NCBI GenBank assembly: GCA_026874595.1
Contig: CM049321.1
Span: forward strand, 3,052,479-3,116,478
DNA from: Sipunculus nudus
Lineage: Eukaryota > Annelida > Sipuncula > Golfingiida > Sipunculidae
Direction: 5' to 3'
Length of the DNA: 64,000 bases
How positions within the stretch are numbered: the first letter of the stretch is position 1; each line of letters opens with the position of its first letter. The notes below the pieces were generated by a model. That model had not been told where the DNA came from and did no database searches. It saw only the letters and a program-made list of their open reading frames with translations. This document shows positions 24,790-38,290 of the stretch, one piece after another. The position numbers and the translations under genes are program-made.

Positions 24790-24813
24790 TTGTATTGTAT
24801 TGTATTGTATTAA
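24790..24813. repeat. (ATTGT)n tail of the LINE
   Basis: Four to five pentamer units at the 3' end of the LINE fragment. Confidence 0.8.
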
Positions 24814-25478
24814 TATCTTGTCCAATGTCAGGTTTGACAGTTGCAAGTAGATGACAAAACGGAGCATAAATGTCACCACATGATTGTAAGTGACATTAAT
24901 GGTGTAATTCTAAATAAATAATTAGTATATACCTATAGTTTTTAGTGCTGATATTCATATTTCGTGTTATATGGGCATTTTAAAAGCTGATTATATATTA
25001 TTATTATTATTTATTGACGCCAGAAGCCATTCATGTGTGGACTTGCTCTCTGTCTCACAACCACCAGCGCCACCTTTGCAGGTTTACCTAACTAAAATTC
25101 TCCAAAATTTTCATATTTTGGCCAAATATTTTAATATTTAACCCATCGACAAAGATATTTTGGTCTTTCAATAAGACTGCTTTATTATTCTTCATGTTTA
25201 TTAAGAATATTATGAAAATACACTGGTCATTTGTCTAAAATGTGCAGCTTTTGGTTCCCCCTACGTTATAATATCATATAAAACCCACCAAAAGTGTCCA
25301 TTTTTAACTTCATATAATGCCATACAGGGGCGTCGCCAGGATTGAGGGCGGGGAGGGGGCCATGATCAGTGGCGGATCTAGAATTTCGAAAACGGGGGGG
25401 GGGGGGGGCGGGGACACTTATATGCATGTATGGGTACTATGAAAACTGTTATATATACGTGAATATGTTTGTATACAT

Positions 25479-25503
25479 ATTATTATTATTATTATTATTA
25501 TTA
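25479..25503. repeat. (TTA)n microsatellite
   Basis: Eight ATT/TTA units. Confidence 0.9.
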
Positions 25504-26457
25504 CTTTACGTTATATATTTAAGTGTATGAAAAAAAATATATATATATATTTTTAATTATGAACCATGGTTTATTACGGTTAGTTTCAGGTACATTGGGA
25601 CGGGGGTATCCCCCTCCCATATTGAGGAATCTTTTCAATTTGCAATGTAAAGAGGACATTTTGAGGCAATTTTTACCAAAAAAATGAGGATTTCCTGTTC
25701 CCGAAAAAAATGTCCCCTCATGTCTTTGCGTAAGTAGTCAAACTGTAGAGATGTTCAATATTTAATATTTATATTTGTTCAAAATTTGGATATAAAATTT
25801 CAATCGTTTTCAACATGTTAAATTCAATGGCGCAAAGGCAAAATATTATCTTTTTACTGTAATGCTCGGGGTGAAATAACTGATATGTTGATGTCTTATG
25901 TTAAACTATGTTAAACAGTTTAGTCAAACTGAAGAGAGGTTCAATATTTAATAATTATATTTCTTCAAAATAAGGATATAAAATTTCAATTTTTTCAACA
26001 TGATAAAGTCAATGGCGCAAAGGCGCATTTACGTTTATAACTTGCAAAATTTTATCTTTTAAATGTAATCTCGGAGTGAAATAGCTGATATGATGATGTC
26101 TTATGTTAAACTTTGTTAAACTAAATTTTACCGGGACCTCGACAGTACACAGGACTCCTAAGATCTCAGATCGCGAGTAACTTATCAACAGAGGATCGAG
26201 CCATAAGATTGTCCACGGTCAACCCCAACTAGGGCCTGGTGCTCTGCAGTTGTTCTGCAGCTGTTCATTAATATCCTCATCCTCAACTAATGAATTTGCA
26301 GAATAATAAACTGCAGATAACTTAAATAAAATCTAATTGCTAAATAATAAAAAGAATAATGGAAAACGAAAAGTAACCATGAAAATTAGATAAAATGAGA
26401 GATATTGCAGCTCAACGGGGGGCCGCGCGCCGAAGGCGCTCTCTCTCGATCCGCGCC

Positions 26458-26459
<2 letters not shown>

Positions 26460-26519
<60 letters not shown>
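26460..26519. repeat. (TA)n microsatellite
   Basis: About 30 TA units inside the DNA transposon. Confidence 0.95.
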
Positions 26520-26522
<3 letters not shown>

Positions 26523-27896
26523 TATTAGATTAAGTGAAATTCCGAAAGGACGGGGAGTACCAGATGCAACGGGGGGGGGGGGGGGGGGCCATGGCCCCCT
26601 GCGGCCCCCCTCCGGCTACGCCCCTGCCATATAATCCCCAAAATTTTATTTAATAAGTATGCCTCGTAGATATCATGTGCAAAATATCCAAGAGATTCCA
26701 TTTGTCATTTCAAGTGTCAAGTTCCACCTTAATAATGTTTGATGACAATTGTCGTGACTTTTGAATCAGGACACCATAGATCAGATGGCATCACAGTAGT
26801 CCGTCTATGTTTAATGGCAACCCGTGCATATAGTTTCTGATACAATGCATATCGTTTATTCTTCTGATTTTGTTCACTTAATGAATATTAAGTTCGTCCT
26901 GTCCTAGACTATTCGCATATTTTTTGTAGCAGTGAATTACGAGCCACACAACGCTTTCCAAGATCACTTTATTTAAACGCCACTTTGTAAAGCAAGGGTT
27001 TCCGGGTCACACCACTAAGGTGGACACAGAGCAAATAATTTTAATCAGACCAATGAGAGTCTGGTATCGCATTGTACTTCCAGCTCCAGATTTATGCATC
27101 CGACACCTGCTATGGTTTGGCCGATTCTTGCCGCTATCGACAACCTATTTAATCAGAGCTGTATACAATCCCGGGCTGGATTCACTCACAGCCAGATTAA
27201 ATCATACTCCAAATTAAAGCTTTCGATTTAGATCTTTAGCAATAGGAAGAGCAGAAATTAGGATTTGATTTAGTCTGGCTAGATCTCTATCTTAATACTT
27301 TAAAATAAACTCACGCATCTCCGTTGGTACCTTCAGCTGTCAGGATTCTACTTGGGATAAATATAGTAGGCGCAGCCTCAGTAGGTGCAGCCTGCTGCCG
27401 CTAGGTGGTGCCACCTGTCCTTGAGTATGGAATAATCCTCGCATTTCTTCTCCTCTCAGTTGCCGATGGTGGCATTGTTTTAAACTACTTGAGTCAGCGT
27501 GAACGATAACTTAAATCCTTAGGTAACCTTCTTAAAAATCACAAAATCGCAAATCTGCATCATGTAAATATACTTTATTTATAAATGAAACTATTAAATG
27601 GCAACAATTAAGACATATTTTTCAAATTATCTGCAAGTATTATGCAGGTGTATTAAGTTAGAATAACTGGGTTTCCATAAACTATTGTACAATCTGCCAA
27701 AGTATACCGTCGGTTAGACATTTAAGACCCCTGTATATTCACACTAAGTTAAAATGTATTCTCCATCTGTGCTGGGCATGTCCTAAACGCTGGATGTCAA
27801 AACAAGATATACAGGGATACAACCGTCAGAGAGATTCTCACACCTATCATTTCACGAGCCAAACACTTAAAGCCAGCTTTTCACCTGCCTAGTCCA

Positions 27897-28345
27897 GTGG
27901 CGGATCCAGGATTTCACTATACACGGGGCACAACTAACTCTAGGGTGTGTTTTTTATGTACTTTGCTCAGCATCTTAAAAAAAGCAGCGTCGAATATTAT
28001 CTACAAGATAACAAGGCCATATGCTCAGTCTACTATCGGACTTTAAACACTGGCATTTGTGATTGAAAATTAGCGATATGTGGACAGAGGGGCGTTTTCA
28101 TACACTTATATTGCTTGGGTCATCTTGAACAAAAGAGTGAGGTTACTGTGAGAAAAAAAGGAAAAAAGTTAGCTTGAAATAGAAAAAAAAGTATGTCTTG
28201 TTACAACCATGATTAAATGTGGATGAAAATATGTATGAAGTATGAAAGACAGCAAAGAAATAAAAATGAAAAAAAATAATAAAATTACGAACGCTAAAGG
28301 GGGGGGGAGGGCACGTGCCCCCTATGCCCCCCTCTGTATCGGGCA
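27897..28345. mobile_element. hAT-like element fragment
   Basis: It starts CAGTGGCGGATCCAGGATTT and ends in a G-rich stretch followed by GCACGTGCCCCCTATGCCCC. The ends do not pair cleanly and no target duplication was found, so it is a fragment or a composite. Confidence 0.4.
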
Positions 28346-30201
28346 ATGTTATCAGTATAATGTTTGTGCTTTCTGGTTTCCCTGTGTATATATCAGTGAA
28401 ATGTAGGTTATTTCTCCTGATAAAGGTTTTCATTTTTATATAACGCCTCTGTTACACATAGGGCACTTTGTTTGAAATCAAGCTGTCACCAAACACGGTT
28501 CATCAGCCATGTTGATAAAACAAAAACCATGTAATTGAAGTTGGTTGTCTGATTACGTGAGCAAGCTGAAAGGTCATTTGTTACAAAACGCAGTTTGCAA
28601 ATCTCTGTTGGTCTGACTTGCCGCCCGGTGTCCTTGTTGAACGTATTACAATAATTTTGTCGTCGCCCTAAGTTTTACGCATGTCAATACACTACTAACA
28701 GCCTATTTGCCGTGGAGACTTTCCTTGGAAATTAATAATGATTCAAGGGATTCAAGAGTTATCAGAATTAAAGAAGGGAACTCCCAAAAATAGTAGCGAT
28801 TAACAAATTTAGAATGAAGAAAGGTGCTGGTTAGGTAGCGAATTTATTTTACTACGCGAAATGTTCTTATTATCGCTCACGGGCTTCTCGTGGACAGTAT
28901 AGTCTAAAATCTCTACAACATTAATGATACATTCAAACATAATTTAATAAATTATAAATAAATGCAGTAACAAAACATAAGATGAATCTAGTAAAAATAT
29001 GTCATAGTCTGTCGTCATAGGAACCGTTGAGAACAAATTTTTGTTAATACCGGTGTGCAGTGAGCAGATTTTACATGTTATTCCATTTTTTAAATTACAA
29101 AAATGAATATATTTTATTTTGGCATCTACGGAATGATCGTCAAATATAGTTGACAAATATATATGTAATTATTATATTATAATATCCATTTCATAGCATA
29201 TGTGTACAATCAAAATAGTGATAACGGAATATTTTGAACAAAAAAAGCCGAAAATATCCAATTGAATTAAACATTTATAACTAATATATTAATATATGAC
29301 TGATAAATTTGAGGTTAAACCTTCAGAATTCAACCGGTTTTGGGAAATACTAATGTTCATATAAAGCAAATCAGATAAAGTTTTAGCTTTAACAATATAT
29401 AAAGTATATAAAGTAGTCTCAGACAAAAAAAAATATTTTTAATCATTCTCGACAGAAAATTCTCAAAACTCACCTTAAAAACAATATTATCAGAGAAAAT
29501 TAACTTTAATGTTTTTATACTATATATGCATATGCCATCTATATACTATAATTACTGAAACTAACTTATTTCAAGCAGTATACGTTCAAGTGACCTCGAA
29601 GGGTACACAGTCAAGAGGAAATCTGAGGAACAAGAAAAGAACCATTTCTTTACATTCATGATACACCAGAGTGAAAAAGATTTGATTTATACTTTCCAAT
29701 TAAATCTGCAAATATACACATATATAAGCTTACATCATACAACTGGATTAATTTAAAATAAAAAAATCGAGTTGTTAATGATCAGACATTTAGATGTCGT
29801 CCGACTCGTTATTCACCTGTGTGATTCCACATGTGTTGTCTCCAAAAACATAGTTTTGATGGAGGAAGTATCAAAATGTCATATAACGTTTTTAGAGGAT
29901 TTTATTAACACTGATGGCCTCTGATTATGTAATAATATCATCCTTCCAATCAAATCTGCATATATACATGTGTGCCACAACAAGCAGACGGTGTTAGAGC
30001 CGAGTCCACACTTTTCGAGTCCGAGTGAAAGGTAATCGAAAGCGGTTCTCTAGGGATCATTTTCTTCGTCTGCCGGACTTTTGTGAACCGAGGCCAAGTT
30101 CAAATCTCATTCAAAGTGCTACTCAAGGGATTATTGTTTTAAAAGAACACTTTATATCTCACTTGGAGATAATGCTAAGTCTTTTTCCTAGACCACACGT
30201 G

Positions 30202-30204
<3 letters not shown>

Positions 30205-30246
<42 letters not shown>
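30205..30246. repeat. (GA)n microsatellite
   Basis: About 21 GA units. Confidence 0.95.
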
Positions 30247-30256
<10 letters not shown>

Positions 30257-31898
30257 CAAAACTGAACCTTTTTTTAACTATATCAATCCGTTTTCGAACG
30301 GATTCGGTCTAAACAGATAGCTGCCACCTTCCTTTGAAAGTTAATCCTAAAAAAGTTTAATTTTACTTAAGCATTGGAGTTGGTAGTGTACTTTATTAGT
30401 AATTCTTGATAATACTATGCAGAAATGCAGTGTTAATAATGCAGTTCTTGTGCTTAGTAACTACATGTCAGAGGTTGAAGGTCCGGTTCGGATAACGTGT
30501 GTTTTGTCGCAGCAGGCAGAGCTCAAAGTTTAGTTCACTAGGTTGCATAGTTTGTGTATTCAGTCTCGGTAATTGCGTTACACGAAGAACGGTGTTAACT
30601 GGGTCCCCGGGTTATGTAGAGAGTCATTTAAGTATTTCGATTTATGCTACTCTCAGGATAACCGCCGTAGGCAATTAAGAATTTTATTATTTGTGACTAT
30701 AATCAAAGCGAAATTACACTTCTAAATATGCTTGTTTAGTGGAAGACTGCACGTCTGGCATTCACCGAAAGAATAAACATGTTTCTTTTTCAATAATATT
30801 GTAAATTTTTAAACTTCAGCTTTGTCGATTTTGTCCGCTGGTTTGAGAGTCCTGTACACTTCCACCTACTTCTCATTATACTCTAAACAAATAGTTTACA
30901 GAGACTGGGGATGCAAGTACTGTTTTTTGTCGTATCGAATATTGCTGACGTGGTCATAAATCTCCGCAGTCAATGGCACAGAGAGACGCCGAAGCCCAAT
31001 GCTAATCGATACAGCGGGTGAATACGCCTTACAGCGTGACTATGGAACGGCTTGTTCGTTTCCGTAGAGTTAAATAATATATATGTCAGATAAGTAAGTT
31101 ATCTTTTAATTAATATTGAGAATTTAAAGTAATTATTTGACCGAACTTTAGTCAACATATTATATTTGAATACAAACGTGGAGAAGTGTGTTTACATATG
31201 TGAAACTTCAGTGTGTGAAACTGTCTGCTGCAGATGTGTAAGCTGTGAACCGGTAAACACGGTCGATAATACTTGAATAACAACATCGCCGGGCTAGGGC
31301 GGCTAGTTTTCTTTACATATACAATTAATCTGAATATGGGATACATAAAATGATCCTATCCATGGTATTTATGTGTATCAGTACATTTTCCTACTCAAAC
31401 ACATGACGGGGGACTATTTGTGTCTCAAGGCCCTGTTTAATTTCTGAGTAAAAACATGTCCTTAGCTTTTTCATGAAAGGCCACCTTGGATGACCTGTCC
31501 AGCCTACAATACACGCACAATGGTCCTCTTGTCACCTTTCATGTGCACATAGTGTATTCAGGCACACACGCCAACAAATGTTTGACATTTCACAACTCAG
31601 CTGTTTTCCGGGTATTCTTGACAATATCAGGAAGGATAGTAATGAGAAGAACCTTTCAGAAACTGCATGATTGACCTGATTAAATTAGTTGATGGAAAGG
31701 CCAGTTCTAATGGTCTAAATGCCAGTTTCTTTAATTACTATTATCGTGTGTCTCAGTTGATATCTCCATGGTAACATGGATAATATACAATCGATTGTAT
31801 GCAAGTATGTGTATGCACACAACCAGTACAGGATGGAACTCCTTCCTGAATGAAGAACGAGATAAAAACGGTTGGTAAGCTGGTAGTTACTGCTGAAT

Positions 31899-31968
31899 AT
31901 GGCCTCTTTCTACCTGATTTGGCTTCTGTTACACATTGGGACCACAGCCCTATTGGTTTTCGTAAAAG
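31899..31968 (+). CDS. F5/8C gene exon 1: signal peptide
   Basis: It encodes [20 protein letters not shown] and a few more residues, and ends at the strong donor AAAG|GTAAGAGT in phase 1. Confidence 0.85.
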
Positions 31969-33916
31969 GTAAGAGTACTTAATTTTTTCCATTTTATCAA
32001 ACTGGTTCAAACAGGAGATAGGACAAGGGCGACTGTCTGTCCGTCCGGATTTTAACCCAGAATCTTAATTTTTTTTCGAGTTATAACAGCCTAATCAGAC
32101 AGTGTTTTACTACAACGTTGGCAATACATGTATTAATTTAAGTTAATTATTTATTAATTATTAATTATTTAAATTTCCAGCTAGCTCTCTGGTTATAAGA
32201 CAAACGTAACTCTATATCTTTGAGATGCACAGAACTTGCAGATAAGTTCTTGTATAATATTAGCCATTAGGCTTTACTGATGAGCTTCTTTCATTTCCTC
32301 TCTTTTCTTCAAGGTGATACCCACATCCTTGCTTTATTCGCGGCAGATCAGGAGAATTATCCTCAGAAGAATGATGTGGAAGTTTCGATACTACACGAAG
32401 AGTCTGTGCTGGCTAGTTTTCCTCTAACTGTAGCTCTCAAAGGGTAAAATAGACAGCATTCATTCAAGGAGCTTATACATTGACAGAACCCGAATGTTAA
32501 TGAAGGTTATGGTCAAATATCTAAATATTACTAAAAAAAAGTCACATAATGACAGCAAAGACAGGGTGGATATAGGATGTTCCGAGGTAGGTTGGCGGGG
32601 GGGGGGGGGGGTCAACACAAGCAAAAAGGATGGGCTAGTAAAATTTTCACATAGTTTCTCGCATGCATAAGAAAACGGTTTCTTAAAGTTTCTTGCGTAT
32701 ATTATATATATCACGATATTTTTGTTGACAAAATGACAAACAAGCTCTCCCCTGTGCCCCCTTCTAAATCCGCCCCTGGACACTACAGGCAGAACATCGT
32801 TTAGAGATCTCTTACACGATCCAAGGTTCGACATCCCTGTGCTCGGACTCGAAGAGCAGTAGTCGGGTCACATTTTTTTTAGTTGCATATTTGTTTTAAT
32901 TTATAAATACATACTGCATATTTGTTGTCGACAAACATACATGTTCACTTTAATCCTACTATAATTTGCGAATCAGGGCGCGGTCATGTCCAACTTGTTC
33001 CTCCGGCGTCTATTTATAACCAGGACCACCAAAGTCTCTGTGCAGGTAGATCCCTACCTCAAGTCTCTCATCTATTACTTTCCCGTCGTGTTTCTCTGCT
33101 CTCATCATATCCCGATCTCGCAAAAGTTTCGAAAATGCCTGAAATTTGCGAAAAAGACTAAAACTTTGATGTCGCAAGTCGAATATCGGATATAATGAGA
33201 GATTGGTAGCAGAATTCCATCTGATCGTATATGTGCAAGAGGAAGAATTTGGTTACTTTGACCTTAATAACTTTCTGAGCAAGTATGATCACACACACTT
33301 TTAGTACACCAATTCACTGGGAGCTCATTGACCCAAAGCACTCCGCATATTAATTCTTAGTTATTAAGTTAAGTGTCACATATAAAAAAGAAACATGTAT
33401 AAATGCACGGTCTCCTATAAAAAGAATTCGTATAGTATAATTCTACGGTGAGAAGAGCAACAAATAATAATCTTGCCACTTAAACAACGGTTATCCTGTA
33501 ATTTTAAATGCTGGAATACCTTTGAACAACACAAGGACCAAATTAACTCCGTTTTTCGGTGTTATGTTTTTACTTAACTTGATCGTCCTTTGATATGAGT
33601 ATATACAATAAGCCCACACAACCTCTGCCTTTTGTTCTGCGCGCGACACTGTTCACGTTATCTCTGCATGTCCTGCAACCTCTGACATAGTGCGTAAGCT
33701 CGTGAATTACATATTGCCAGTTTGTGTATAAAGTACTGTCAAGTATTATCAGGGATTTCTCAAGTACAATTCGACACTGGACATGCTTTACACTTGAATA
33801 ATAGAAGAAAATTGATTTTCTTTTAAAGATTAACAATAAAATACTTAAATAATAACGTGGTTGCTGTCTTTGAAGACTGACTACGTTTGACTTGTAATTC
33901 ATGATAGCTTCAGTTT

Positions 33917-33953
<37 letters not shown>

Positions 33954-36900
33954 ATAAGGCGATCCTATAAGTAGAGTTGTTTTTAAAGTATATGTGTTGT
34001 CAAGCAAAAGAGCTAGTCATTGACTTTGAGAGAGATCTATATACTATTTTAAATAATTATTCTAATAAATATTCGGTAGGTGATTCGGACTTGGACGACT
34101 TGGAACACGAATAAAATATAAAACACGAACTCGGACGTAAGCCGTAAGCTCGGACTCGTACCGTGTGGACTCAACTACAAGACTGTCGGCTAGTAGTGTT
34201 TCTATACTCACATAATAAATCAGAGATCATATCCTTGTTCGCTATCCTAATTAACGAAACTTTTTTCTTCATGGAGTTGCACAACTTAATTTATTGCGTA
34301 TTAAGTTTACTGACACAAGTTTAACTCTGCAGACGGATGTCTTTTGTATCGAGATATGGTTAAGTATTAAATGCAAAGTCGGATGAGACTGACATCGTAG
34401 GTGATATCAGACTATAAAAACTCTATCCTTTACCTTTTTCTTTATGTAACACTATCATAAATGTGTAGCTTTAATTTTAAATGGAAACCATTTCTATAGG
34501 GTATTTGCCCATAATGTTCGAAGAAACGTAAAATCGGATGTGTAACACAAGGAGTTATGGCACGGCTTAAATGTCTTTAATATCACAGATTTGCAGGGGT
34601 CGAATTTGAGCTTACCCAGGGCATCCCAAACCCGTCGTTTATCAATCTGACGATGAAGAGTGAAGGCCGTAATGCCACAATTACCAAGGTTTGTATGCAG
34701 CCATGTTGTAAACCTAAAGGAGTGTGACCTTGTGTGTACCACATGTTAATAGAACATAATAGCCCGCCCCATTTTTGAAGCTGCAGGCACAAAGCCTTGC
34801 ATGTGATTTACACTTTATTTTAATTTCAAAGGTGTAGACAAGAGTAGATGGTATAAAAAATTTGAAATGCCTATCAACCAAGTTAAAAACATGAAACATG
34901 TCTTTCCTGTAGGGATGGATCGTAAATGAAAACATGGATCGAATTTGGTTATTTTCATGCTCGCCAGGGGCCGTAATCAGCGACTTCTGTACTGTGAACG
35001 GTTCAAGGTCGCTTGAACTTATACTATGTGAGTTGAGTTAGTTTCACTTTTTTTCGACCATGCATTCAATTTCTGGTTGCAACATTTGTTAAGAAATTCT
35101 GGCTGGTGTTAAACTTTAAGTTTCCCCATTTAAAAAAAAAAAACGAACGGTTTATTACACACTCTTAAAAATGACTTTTCTTTTGAAGGTCTCCTTTGTT
35201 AATTCCCACATAAAAAGAATATTCTATGTTCTACAGGGTACCGTTATAACGAAATAGTTATACTTTATTAAGATTTTTTGATAATTTATTGATAATGGTC
35301 AAGTTGATTCTATTTACTCACTTTTTACAAGCCACATTTTCGGGCATTAACATCATTGCTTAGATCACTAAGCACACAGTGACAAGACACTCGTGAGTAG
35401 TGCCATTTCGGCATTCTGACGCAAAATACAGTGTCAGCACTCTGACATTAGAGCATCAGCACTCTGACATTAGAGCATCAGAGTGCCACTACATCTTGTT
35501 TCGAGGAGCGCACTGTGACGTTCCATGCATCATGATGCATATATTTTCGTCATTTATAACAACGCCCCATTTCTTACATGTTCCCTGTAACTTGACATAA
35601 ATCAGACCAATCGTAAGCTGCTTTAGTATATAAACCTTTTAACCATATCTACCATGTGCAAGAAAAAGTTTAGCTGAGCATATTGGAAAAGCTCCCTGCA
35701 TGTTTCGTAAAATTCTAATCGCATGCCAGAGGCACTGCTCACACTCATCACTTGGTGATAGGCAATGCAACGAAACAAGAAATTAATTCTTTTAACTTCA
35801 GGTTAGGAGAACACTTGTAGTCGTAAAGATTATCGGCTGTTTACCACAATTTCAATGTAACTTGCAGTACATTCCCGCGTATGGCTTGTATCGCAGCTCA
35901 TCAGTCTAACATAAATGCCTATTGGGTCGTGTATTCCAGGTTAGTTAGTGAGGAAAAGAATGTTTCTTCAGTTAGTTATCTCGAAGTGTATCATCGTGAA
36001 GAATAATTCTTTAATTCTATAATATATTATATTATATTCCTTTGGGGAAACGATGAAACCAAGGATTGCGATGAAGTATGCCTGTGTGTCTGTATGTTCG
36101 TGTTCGTAATTTTTTTATGAAGTGTGTTATTTGCTCTGAATTAGAATTAAACAAAATGAGAAAATTAATAAAATTGTTGACAAGAACGATAATTTTCAAA
36201 ATATCTCTACTTTTCACAGTGAAGCGACCGGTAAGAAATTCAAAAGGAAATCTCGTTCTTCATAAACCGGCGAATAAGTCTTCAAATTACGTTAACAGCC
36301 AATTTTACCAGGCTTCTTTGTGCACGGATGGAATGAGGTAGGATTTTCCTTTGAATTCTTTGAAGTAAACAATATATTCGTAATCGGAGTCTCGATTCTT
36401 ACCCCATCTTGAATCTCTCGAAATTGGGAAAACCTTCCCCACCCATTGTAGATAGTGCTCCATCGGCATGTCGTAACTAAGACGACAAAATAATATTCTG
36501 TGGATGACATAGCTCCAGTTATATATACTATAAGTGGCTGCACGTGAACATGCTTCTCTTCTTTTTCTCTCTCACTGTATATTCGTGTTCGCAAGAAAGC
36601 GTTATTGCGCTGTAACATAAGCAGATACAACTCCAATTTCCTCCAGATTCTCTCCTTATCTCCATTCATGCCTAGGCGATGTCCTCTGTGTACTTTTGTC
36701 TCGAATCCCGGAGCCCAAATCGACTACTATGGTTAGTTAATTCTCCCAATGATTCCACATGACCACCATCAGGTGCTCCCGTTTTCCATAGATACTTAAA
36801 CCAAGATGTCTATTCACATAAGCAAGGTTACATTGCATATGTTTATGTACATAAAACGATTTTCTTTCCCTGATCTACTTTAGGACAACCTTAAGTTATG

Positions 36901-37170
36901 TATGCTACGCCAACAGCGCCCCTGTGAACTGGATTAGTGTGGACCTCGGTGACCGCTACTCGATCGGACTGGTTAGACTAGGAAACCATTATGGATACCG
37001 TGAGTACAAAACAAATACCAAAACAGAATGAATAAATATATAAATTGAAAGAAAATCTCTTCATCGCGAATTCAAATTACATTATTCAACCAATCATGAG
37101 TAACGCAACTGAATCGGATTTGAAATAACGCTTCCCTATTGATTTAAACTCCCTTCCTTACTTGATTTAT

Positions 37171-37229
<59 letters not shown>

Positions 37230-38013
37230 CAGTTGCATATAATTATAATGTGTTGCAAAAACTGATGGCAGAGTGCTCGATGGGTAACCAGAGCATTTCT
37301 ATGTTGTACAGAAAGGACTAAACTAGTTTTTCTGCAGGCATTTCATGACTTATTAGTTTGTGTTTACATGCCGTCACAAGTTCATTTCTTTTGTTTAGAG
37401 TTGCGAGTTGGGGTTGACATATAATGAAGTATTTAGGCTCAACACAGAACCCCTTTAAAACCAGATTTAATAACCGCGAAACCTCGTTCAAGAATGCAGC
37501 CAGCAAACAAAGCATAGAGCTTAGTAAATATATCTGGGAACTAAAAGATAACAACGTGCGCCACAACATAACATGGAAAATCCACAAACGTGCAAAACCC
37601 TACTCTCCCGCAACAAACAGATGTAATGTGTGCCTTTGGGAGAAATACTTCATTATATATCAACCCCAACTCGGCAACTCTAAACAAAAAAAATGGACTT
37701 GTGACGGCATAAATTCCTGCTGCGGAATATATAACAACAACACCAAACAAGCGACAACGAACAGACCAGCACAATATTAATCTCGGGTTACCTTATACGC
37801 AGCCCCCAGCATTCGGACCAGTGAAAATACCAGATGCCGGCCCTCACTAGAGGTGGATGTCACCACACAGCTGATCATGACCCCAGTGACTTTACCCCGC
37901 AACTGATATTCACAGCACAGTTTGGCTACAACACCTGAAGAGTGCCACACGCTCTGAGCGTGTAGTACGAAACTAATTAGTCATGAATGAAAAACTAGTT
38001 TAGTTCTTCCTGT

Positions 38014-38081
<68 letters not shown>

Positions 38082-38190
38082 TGGTACAGTTACCTTCAAT
38101 TTTGTTACCTCAACATTCACCTGATGATCGGGTCGCATCCCGTGAAACAGACTGTTATGAATTTACAGTGTTTTTTTTTCTTCAGAGTTA

Positions 38191-38230
<40 letters not shown>

Positions 38231-38231
38231 A

Positions 38232-38290
<59 letters not shown>

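Larger units (their letters stand above)
23317..24813 (+). mobile_element. Non-LTR retrotransposon (LINE) 3' fragment
   Basis: It comprises the C-terminal end of the polyprotein (23317-23697), about 1.1 kb of AT-rich 3' UTR, and a terminal (ATTGT)n tail at about 24790-24813, as seen for CR1/L2-like LINEs. It is 5'-truncated, as is usual for LINE insertions. The left boundary is where the reading frame starts and may be further upstream. Confidence 0.7.
25325..26626. mobile_element. Non-autonomous DNA transposon with GC-rich inverted ends and target duplication
   Basis: The left end CAGGGGCGTCGCCAGG and right end (reverse complement) CAGGGGCGTAGCCGGAGG form terminal inverted repeats. The 1302 bp are flanked on both sides by CCATA (25320-25324 and 26627-26631), a 5-bp target duplication. 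CAG(G/T)GGCG-type ends resemble hAT elements, some of which make 5-bp duplications; the class is inferred. No transposase is encoded. A second hAT-like end (CAGTGGCGGATCTAG at 25368), G-runs and a (TA)n tract lie inside, which suggests nesting. Confidence 0.65.
26632..31898. other. Intergenic region upstream of the F5/8C gene
   Basis: No convincing exon. It contains a hAT-like end (27897), a G-run with TIR-like sequence near 28300 and (GA)n at 30205-30246. An in-frame TAG shortly before 31899 marks the beginning of the gene. No TATA box or initiator could be assigned with confidence. Confidence 0.5.

Noticed and set aside
27020-27217. 65-codon ORF (MDTEQIILIRPMRVWYR...)
   Set aside because: No domain, no splice sites, ordinary composition.
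34597-34688. Alternative acceptor at TTTGCAG for F5/8C gene exon 3
   Set aside because: It shifts the frame and meets TGA within a few codons; the AG eight bases upstream keeps the frame.
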